In this document: positions 56,322 through 64,000 of the stretch, piece by piece
Position numbering within the stretch: the stretch's first letter is position 1
Layout of the letters: each line of letters begins with the position of its first letter
NCBI GenBank assembly: GCA_949775045.1
Contig: OX459102.1
Coordinates: 226,501-290,500 of the forward strand
Source of the DNA: Metridium senile
Lineage: Eukaryota; Cnidaria; Anthozoa; Actiniaria; Metridiidae
Length of the DNA: 64,000 bases
Direction: 5' to 3'
Program-made: the position numbers and the translations under genes
Notes under the pieces: model-generated
The model's database searches: none
Told to the model about the DNA's origin: nothing
What the model saw: only the letters and a program-made list of their open reading frames with translations

Positions 56322-56827
56322 GTGGAAAATCAGCGTTCATACGTAAATTTCGTTGACTGTGCATGTAAGGGCGATTGTAAGATTATTTTTTTTTTTTTTT
56401 TCAATTTTTCTTTTAAATTATTTAAAAAGATTTCGAGTCCGAGTCCCAATCTAACAGTATGCCGTCACAAATCATATCTCGGCAGATTATTATCCCTTCA
56501 GGCGACAAGGTCAATCTTATCAATGTTGATGCGTTAATAAGGAGTCAGGATAAGGAGTTTGACAGTGGGCGATTCGACAGTGGGTTTTTATTTTTTCGTC
56601 TGTTTACATTAACATATCCGAAGAGATCAAATCGTCTAACGCGTTGCTATGTACGTTTCCACCCATTTCAAAACCACTGGGATTAAAAAAGTTTGCTCCA
56701 GGCATTTTCCATGCATGTGACATTGAAATACATAAAACAAATAAACTCAATCCCAAAAGATTTGATTTGGGACAAGAAGTTAGCCGATTCTGTCTATTAC
56801 TAACAATGCAAGAGAAAATGAAGAGAG
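56322..56827. other. Frames of uncertain status
   Basis: Overlapping plus frames (56322-56898) without domain features. I cannot support a gene. Confidence 0.25.
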
Positions 56828-56874
56828 ATGGGGGACCGGGAGACCGGGGGACCGGGAGACCGGGGGACCGGGGA
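56828..56874 (+). repeat. GGGACCGGGAGACC minisatellite
   Basis: About five 8-10 bp units of GACCGGGGG/GACCGGGA. Confidence 0.8.
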
Positions 56875-57419
56875 AAAAGAAGATTAAAACATGAATGAGA
56901 AAATGGAGAAATCAGGAAAACAGGATAATAGAGGGAATGGGAATCTGGAAAATGATACCTTAGACACTAGTGGGTTTCTTGATATAGTATTTTTTATTCA
57001 AATTCTTGTTGCTTCAAAAACTGTCAAATTTACAAACCCTAAAGCAAATATACAATAACCTCTGGTACCCAGGGTAGGAAAAGGAAAGCTGAAGAAGAGT
57101 TTGCTTCCACAAAATGTTCATACAAGTTCCTATATTCGCTATGATAGTGTAGGGTTACCTGCGTGTTACATAAAAATACATTAGCTCCAGTCTGGAATCT
57201 GACCCTGGTATAACGGTTTATATCTGAAAGTGTATTGGAAGGTTACAATAATAATAATAATCTATTATTTATATAGCCCTATTTACAAGAATAGATCAAT
57301 ATGACATACATATAACTAATAACAAAGAATAGATAAATAATAACTAATAATATAATACATATCAAATTATATCACTACTAATTTACAATAAAAACATTGT
57401 GGTCAACTAAAAGTTTGAT

Positions 57420-58390
57420 TAATTTAAGGAGATAAGTCTTAATTCCCTTTTAAAACGAGGGAAGGAAAAACTCGAGTTACGCGCTTCGAATTACGCGCTT
57501 TTTGACAAATGCGCGTAACTCGAACTTGAAACAGCGAAACAATATTTTCGAGTTACGCGCAAAGTACATGCAAAGTCTGCATAAACAGTAGGCACTATGA
57601 GTTTGTAGTAAGTTTATATTTTAATAAACGAAGCAAGATTGTACTTATATCTATGTACTAATTGATATTTTAAAACACGAAACCAGATTGCACTGGCTTA
57701 GCAATATTTTAGTAAACAAAACGAGTTTATTGTAGCTAATAGTAATAAAGCTGTCATCAACTTTCGAATTCTATTCTAGGTTGCTCTGTTATTTTTTATA
57801 TTGCTTTCTAATATTGTTTACTTTTTTTTTAAAAAGCGCGTAACTCGAAAATATTGTTTCGCTGTTTCAAGTTCGAGCTACGACAAGAGCGCGTAACTCG
57901 AAAATATTGTTTCGTTGTTTCAAGTTCGAGTTAAGCGCATATGTCAAAATGGGTGTGGCGAGCGCTAACTCGAAAAGCGCGTAACTCGAAGCGCGTAACT
58001 CGAAGCGCTAACTCGAGAAATACCCTAGCCTATCTCTTTTAAAACTTGTTAATACATTTTGTTGTTCTTAGACTTAATGTGTTGATGCAGCTCGAAATGA
58101 ACGGTCACCTAGTGTCACCAGCTTTTTTCCTTAAGGGGTTATAGCAAAATACCATTATTTGATCGTAGATTATACTTAGATTGAGATTTAATAACTACAA
58201 GATAACGTCTTAATATACGTAGCCGAAAGGCCACGTAGTGCTTTGAATGTTATTAGTAAGATTTTAAAATGTATCCGGGCCTCGACCGGGAGCCAGTGCA
58301 GCTGGTATAAGACTGGACTAATATGTGAATATTTGCTAACGTCCATAACTAATCTTGCTGAAGCGTTCTGAACACGTATGATTTACATAG
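57420..58390 (-). pseudogene. Non-LTR reverse-transcriptase C-terminus, split by an insertion
   Basis: The minus strand from 58385 reads VQNASARLVMDVSKYSHISP, then VLYQLHWLPVEARIHFKILL, ITFKALRG, and with later stops GDRSFRAASTH. This is the end of a CR1/L2/jockey-like RT. The 3' portion (FKRELRLISLN near 57.45 kb) lies on the far side of the inserted element at 57471-58017. AT-rich 3' sequence follows toward 57.25 kb. Confidence 0.7.
57471..58017. mobile_element. Hairpin-lattice element inserted in RT remnant
   Basis: Bounded by CTCGAG on both sides. About a dozen copies of GCGCGTAACTCGA, or its complement or decayed forms, cluster near the ends, so it can fold into several alternative hairpins. 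A 35-bp CAGCGAAACAATATTTTCGAG block occurs once forward and twice inverted. No coding frame. Confidence 0.65.
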
Positions 58391-58549
58391 TTGTCCTCTT
58401 GAATGTCTAAAATTCATACATTGAAAGCACGGTTGTAATTGTATGAACCAAATTGATGTCATTTTGAATAAGGAATTTAGTTTTATTACTACTGTGAAAA
58501 AAAGATGTTTATAGCAGAGAAGAGAAGAAAAGAGAAGCAAGAGAATTAA

Positions 58550-59650
58550 GGAAACGGAAGAAAGAAAGGAAAAGAATGGAAAAGAAAGGAAAGGAAAGGA
58601 AAGGAAAGGAAAGGAAAGGAAAGGAAAGGAAAGGAAAAGAAAGGAAAGGAAAGGAAAGGAAAGGAAAAGAAAGGAAAGGAAAGGAAAGGAAAAGAATGGA
58701 AAAGAAAGGAAAGGAAAGGAAAGGAAAGGAAAGGAAAGGAAAGGAAAGGAAAAGAAAGGAAAGGAAAGGAAAGGAAAGGAAAGGAAAAGAAAGGAAAGGA
58801 AAGGAAAGGAAAGGAAAAGAAAGGAAAGGAAAGGAAAGGAAAGGAAAAGAATGGAAAAGAAAGGAAAGGAAAGGAAAGGAAAGGAAAGGAAAGGAAAGGA
58901 TAGGAAAGGAAAGGAAAGGAAAGGAAAGGAAAAGAAAGGAATGGAAAGGAAAGGAAAGGAAAAGAAAGGAAAGGAAAGGAAAAGAAAGGAAAGGAATGGA
59001 AAAGAAAGGAAAGGAAAGGAAAGGAAAGGAAAGGAAAGGAAAGGAAAAGAAAGGAAAGGAAAGGAAAGGAAAGGAAAAGAAAGGAAAGGAAAGGAAAGGA
59101 AAGGAAAAGAATGGAAAAGAAAGGAAAGGAAAGGAAAGGAAAGGAAAGGAAAGGAAAGGAAAGGATAGGAAAGGAAAGGAAAGGAAAGGAAAGGAAAAGA
59201 AAGGAATGGAAAGGAAAGGAAAGGAAAGGAAAAGAATGGAAAAGAAAGGAAAGGAAAGGAAAGGAGAGGAAAGGAAAGGAAAGGAAAGGAAAGAAAAGGA
59301 AAAGAAAGGAAAAGAAAGGAAAGGAAAGGAAAGGAAAGGAAAGGAAAGGAAAGGAAAGGAAAGGAAAGGAAAGGAAAGGAAAGGAAAGGAAAGGAAAGGA
59401 AAGGAAAGGAAAAGAAAGGAAAAGAAAGGAAAAGAAAGGAAAGGAAAGGAAAGGAAAAGAAAGGAAAGGAAAGGAAAGGAAAGGAAAGAAAGGAAAGGAA
59501 AGGAAAGGAAAGGAAAGGAAAGGAAAGGAAAGGAAAGGAAAGGAAAGGAAAGGAAAGGAAAGGAAAGGAAAGGAAAGGAAAGGAAAGGAAAGGAAAGGAA
59601 AGGAAAGGAAAGGAAAGGAAATATAAAGGAGAGGAAAGGAAAGATAGGAG
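58550..59650 (+). repeat. 1.1-kb polypurine tract (GGAAA)n
   Basis: Over 200 pentamers with scattered GGAAAA and ATGGA variants and a phase shift near 59488. All purine on the plus strand. The 400- and 455-codon frames on the two strands are artefacts. Confidence 0.97.
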
Positions 59651-60214
59651 AGGAGAGAAAAAAATTAAGAAAGCACGATTTGTTTTTGCTAAATGCAGAT
59701 TTGCAAATGTTATCATTCCCGCGCGATATTTTTTACTCTACTGATGGTACTGCTGGCATGCGCATGTGGCCAAACTGAAGATCTTCTCACAAAGCCCACG
59801 TGCATTCCTGTCCATTTCACAAGAAAATAAACTAGATTTCTGCTGTAATCTGTCATCCGATATTTTCAATTCTAGATGGTTGGGATACCTGTGTCACTCC
59901 AACAGCGGGTTATCAAAGTTCATTCGGTTTTAAGTTCATATCAAACTTCTTTTGTGTCGTGGCCATCTTGAGTTAAAACTAAGGTAACTAAATGCGAACA
60001 AGTTTGAATATTAGAATATTTTAGTATTTAAAGTCATTATTTTAGAAAACATAACGCATATCAAACTCATTGTAACATTTGCCTGTAAGGTTTCAAATAT
60101 GTCACGCATCATGCTACCATACATAAATACATAAATATCTGAGCGTTTTCGTTCTTTTCTCAGTGGATTTAGGACACATCTTTCTGTTATCTGCAGTTTA
60201 TACATCATTGGAAT
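59651..60214. other. Non-coding, nothing recognised
   Basis: No supported gene. The 65-codon minus frame at 60011 lacks features. Confidence 0.4.
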
Positions 60215-62545
60215 ATATTTGCGAACTTTTTACATGTATACTAGTAAAAAAAAGTTCGCAAATCAATCAACTTTAACAAATTGCGAACTTTTTACACGTA
60301 CCTATAGGATAATATAATATACTAGTAAAAAAAAGTTCGCAAATGTATCAACTTGAACAAATTGCGAACTTTTTACACGTATACTAGTAAAAAAAAGTTC
60401 GCAAATCTATCAACTTGAACAAATTGCGAACTTTTTACACGTATACTAGTAAAAAAAAGTTCGCAATTAATCTATCAACTTTAACAAATTGCGAACTTTT
60501 TACACGTATACTAGTAAAAAAAAGTTCGCAAATGTATCAACTTTAACAAATTGCGAACTTTTTACACGTTCCTATAGGATAATATAATATACTAGTAAAA
60601 AAAAGTTCGCAAATCTATCAACTTGAACAAATTGCGAACTTTTTACACGTACCTATAGGATAATATAATATACTAGTAATGTAATAAATGACAAAACTTA
60701 TTGTGTATCGTTATTGTAATAAATGACAAAACTTATTGTGTATCGTTAATGTAATAAATGACAAAACTTATGAGAAAACTTAAGATGTGTTAATTTGCTG
60801 TCTTTTATTATAAAATACTGCATGATGAATTGTTAATTGCATGACAGAGTTTAGAGTGAAAACACTTATAATAATAATACTAATAGTGCTATCTTGTAAA
60901 AGTAAGTACTATTTCATGCTTTATTACTTATAGTAATATTAGGAGTACTATTTCACGTGTTTTGTGTTTGCACTGTAGGGCCATCATTTTTATTTACGCG
61001 CTATCGTCATTACCGGATATATGCATAGCCATTGTCTTTCAAAGATTGTCCTAAGTTGATCGATTTGCAAACTATCTTTTTTTTAATAGTATGCAAGTAA
61101 AAAGTTCGCAGTCTGTTGAAGTTAATAGATTTGCGAACTTTTTTTTACTAGTATACAAGTGAAAAGTTCGCAGTCTGTTAAAGTTGATAGATTTGCGAAC
61201 TTTTTTTACTAGTATACGTGTAAAAAGTTCGCAATTTGTTCAAGTTGAATTGATACATTTGCGAACTTTTTTTTACTAGTATATTATATTATCCTATAGG
61301 TACGTGTAAAAAGTTCGCAATTTGTTAAAGTTGATAGATTTGCGAACTTTGTTTTACTAGTATACGAGTGAAAAGTTCGCAATTTGTTAAAGTTGATAGA
61401 TTTGCGAACTTTTTTTTACTAGTATACGAGTGAAAAGTTCGCAATTTGTTAAAGTTGATATATTTGCGAACTTTCTTTTACTAGTATACGAGTGAAAAGT
61501 TCGCAATTTGTTAAAGTTGATAGATTTGCAAACTTTTTTTTACTAGTATACATGTAAAAAGTTCGCAATTTGTTAAAGTTGATAGATTTGCGAACTTTTT
61601 TTTACTAGTATACAAGTGAAAAGTTCGCAATTTGTTAAAGTTGATAGATTTGCGAACTTTTTTTTACTAGTATACGAGTGAAAAGTTCGCAATTTGTTAA
61701 AGTTGATAGATTTGCGAACTTTTTTTTACTAGTATACGAGTGAAAAGTTCGCAATTTGTTAAAGTTGATAGATTTGCGAACTTTTTTTTACTAGTATACA
61801 TGTAAAAAGTTTGCAATTTGTTAAAGTTGATAGATTTGCGAACTTTTTTTTACTAGTATATTATATTATCCTATAGGTACGTGTAAAAAGTTCGCAATTT
61901 GTTCAAGTTGATAGATTTGCGAACTTTTTTTTACTAGTATACATGTAAAAAGTTCGCAATTTGTTAAAGTTGATTGATTTGCGAACTTTTTTTTACTAGT
62001 ATACATGTAAAAAGTTCGCAATTTGTTAAAGTTGATAGATTTGCGAACTTTTTTTTACTAGTATACATGTAAAAAGTTCGCAATTTGTTAAAGTTGATAG
62101 ATTTGCAAACTTTTTTTTACTAGTATACATGTAAAAAGTTCGCAATTTGTTAAAGTTGATAGATTTGCGAACTTTTTTTTACTAGTATACAAGTGAAAAG
62201 TTCGCAATTTGTTAAAGTTGATAGATTTGCGAACTTTTTTTTACTAGTATACGAGTGAAAAGTTCGCAATTTGTTAAAGTTGATAGATTTGCGAACTTTT
62301 TTTTACTAGTATATTATATTATCCTATAGGTACGTGTAAAAGGTTCGCAATTTGTTAAAGTTGATAGATTTGCGAACTTTTTTTTACTAGTATACATGTA
62401 AAAAGTTCGCAATTTGTTAAAGTTGATAGATTTGCGAACTTTTTTTTACTAGTATATAGTGAATATTTTATATAGTTATTTATACATAATCATATAAATT
62501 GCGAACTTTTTTTTACTAGTACTAGTATATGATTTTGCAAACTTT
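60215..62545. mobile_element. Foldback-like element with opposed tandem arrays
   Basis: Left arm 60215-60676 has about 7 units and right arm 61085-62525 about 22 units of a 62-bp repeat in opposite orientation. Each unit is itself a hairpin: TTGCGAACTTTTT, a TACTAGTATAC spacer, AAAAAGTTCGCAA. Some units carry a longer spacer with TATTATCCTATAGG. The 400-bp centre starts with three 35-bp units (60676-60771). Long inverted arms made of tandem units are the design of Drosophila foldback/Galileo-type elements. No coding capacity. Confidence 0.75.
60676..60771 (+). repeat. Three 35-bp direct repeats in the centre
   Basis: TGTAATAAATGACAAAACTT begins each unit; the third is shortened. Confidence 0.9.
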
Positions 62546-63439
62546 GCAAGTGTGTTAGTCCCCTTCTTCTACTCGTGATATCTTGTGCGTATTAAGCTGC
62601 TTGGCTTGATAGCCCGCTCATGCAAATCAAAACGACTCTTTATCCTATCTAATCAGAAGTTGATTTAAGCAACTTCTCTAGTTGTACATTTGCAGCATCT
62701 CAAACGTAAGTTTTGTAATGTTATTATGGTCATTATCAGTAATTGTTTTACCCTCAGAACACATATACAAGAGACGCGTTGCGATAAAAAATGGAGCTTT
62801 ATTGTTCTGCCAATGCAATGGATGACTAAGTTAGTGCCTAACGTACAATAAAACTCCAACGCCTTAAGGGCGGGAGGGTAATGGGTTAATCAACCGAGAT
62901 GTTGTTCTCTATGGGGTGTGGATAAAACGAGGCCGCGGACGGCGGACCGCGGACGACACAAAAATAATAGAAATAAAATTAAAAAATTAAAAAAAAAAAG
63001 AAATTAAAAAATTAAAAAAAAAAAAAGAAATTGGAAAAGAAATTGAAAAAAAATATTAAAAAAGGGAATTTCCAATATAATTGTTTATTATTATTGATTT
63101 GCCGCACATCCCGTCTAAAAAAATACATAAAAATCCCTGTAATTATCTTTGTAGTTTACAGTTCAAAGAACGATATTTTTATTTATTTTTTTCGGTCCGG
63201 TATCCTGTGATTCGCGCGCTGTGATTGGCTAGCGAGCGGGCCAGTTTTTCACGATCTGCCCGGTCCGCGGTATCCTGTTCGTTGGTACCATGCATTTCTT
63301 CCCAGCGATATTAATTTTTGAAAAAATTGAAAAATCTTCTTTAATAGGTAATTGTTAATTATGGTAATATTTATCGATCAAAATAGTAGGAGATCTAGAA
63401 TTCTGAATTCACCAAATGACACTGACAGAATGCGATAAC
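62546..63439. other. Non-coding, with GC-rich blocks
   Basis: GCGGAC/GTCCGC-rich blocks near 62.93 and 63.26 kb flank A-rich DNA (62.96-63.06 kb) and may be ends of a repeat. ATGCAAAT at about 62619. No gene. Confidence 0.4.
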
Positions 63440-64000
63440 CGACTGAGAGAAAATTAAAAGCTACGTGGCGAGCATTGTTTTTGCAAACATTTTGACAAGC
63501 AAAAGTTGAGAAAATCAAATCAATATTGCAAAAACTCACGAGAGAATACACAAATTTTTTTTTAATTTTCTAAAGAATATAAAGCTTGTTCACATACCTC
63601 AATATTAGTTGTAAAATATACTTCTAGTTTTTATCATTCCTTGTAAACATAGTTAATAAATTATTAACTATGTTGTAAACAACACGGCGGTGAATTGAGC
63701 TATCTTTTGATGAGATATGTCGTTGCTTTTCAGTCACTTTTAAAATGCTATAAATTCACGAGAAGTTTATGTACAAAGTCTACAACGTTTTTGAAGTAAG
63801 GAAGTGTTCTTGTCTTTCTTTTTCTGCACACAAAAGGATAAACAATCTTGAAAAAGGTCGATTTGCTTGATTCAAAGTCCTGTCAGCGATCCTAATGCTT
63901 TCAACTTTCATCTTCTTCATAAATTACGACACAGACAAATTAATTCCTTCAACAGTTGTCGGTGACTTCGACTAAATTTCTTATTTATTATCATTTATCG
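63440..64000. repeat. Dispersed repeat, related to 13760-14150
   Basis: Ordered blocks shared with the copy in the dermatopontin-like intron. A small hairpin (AACATAGTTAATAA and complement) lies at about 63650-63690. The last 260 bp hold nothing recognised. Confidence 0.5.

Noticed and set aside
58349..59778. Frames of 455 and 400 codons on opposite strands
   Set aside because: Translation of the GGAAA pentamer tract only.
60215..62545. Regular repeat-spacer pattern resembling a CRISPR array
   Set aside because: The repeats are hairpin units with near-constant spacers, arranged in two opposed arrays in an animal genome. Spacers are not unique.

Overview
The window is animal nuclear DNA: AT-rich, intron-bearing and mostly transposons, with sparse host genes. 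Cnidarian-type repeat families, a dermatopontin-like gene and the mix of Polinton-, ISL2EU-, Ngaro- and Penelope-like elements suggest an anthozoan or another early-branching metazoan. The species cannot be fixed from the sequence alone.

Host genes. (1) A dermatopontin-like secreted protein is on the minus strand. Coding exons at 15781-15934, 11899-12115 and 10130-10289 join in phase to 176 codons, with a candidate TATA promoter and leader exon near 19.0 kb. (2) An MFSD6-type transporter is on the plus strand at 52361-53942 and 54367-54635 (616 aa). A candidate TATA/first-exon unit lies about 1 kb upstream and recurs twice more in the window. (3) An orphan first exon of an L-xylulose/dicarbonyl reductase lies at 8097-8148. 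(4) A short Met-to-splice-donor exon of uncertain family lies at 16103-16220.

Mobile DNA, left to right. At 0-2.2 kb is the 3' end of a Ngaro-like tyrosine-recombinase retrotransposon with a B1-A2-B2 terminal repeat. At 2.5-20.9 kb are many hairpin MITEs, TA-flanked pogo-like elements, hAT-like MITEs, a tRNA-derived SINE with two expanded tandem repeats, and remnants of Harbinger and reverse-transcriptase genes. At 21.9-22.8 kb is the 3' end of a non-LTR element. At 24.6-26.4 kb is an inverted-repeat element with 47-bp repeats. At 28.2-28.4 kb is a frameshifted THAP domain. At 28.8-34.9 kb is a compact Polinton/Maverick-like virus-derived cassette with seven same-strand genes: two Cys-rich paralogues, integrase, penton-like protein, basic core-like protein, zinc-finger A32-type ATPase and a basic structural-type ORF. 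No DNA polymerase or major capsid gene is visible in it.

At 34951-48329 is a 13.4-kb DNA transposon with a perfect 36-bp terminal inverted repeat, best matched to the ISL2EU branch of the PIF/Harbinger-like group. It carries two convergent genes: a THAP-DDE transposase and a 1004-aa SWIM/YqaJ-nuclease/PHD-PHD/Ulp1-protease protein. Their promoters share a CRE and a YY1-like 19-mer. To the right are another inverted-repeat element, long (AAT)n and (TTTG)n tracts, a Penelope-like GIY-YIG remnant, non-LTR remnants, a hairpin-lattice element inserted in one of them, a 1.1-kb GGAAA tract, and a foldback-like element at 60.2-62.5 kb whose arms are opposed tandem arrays. Several insertions are dated relative to others by empty paralogous sites within the window.
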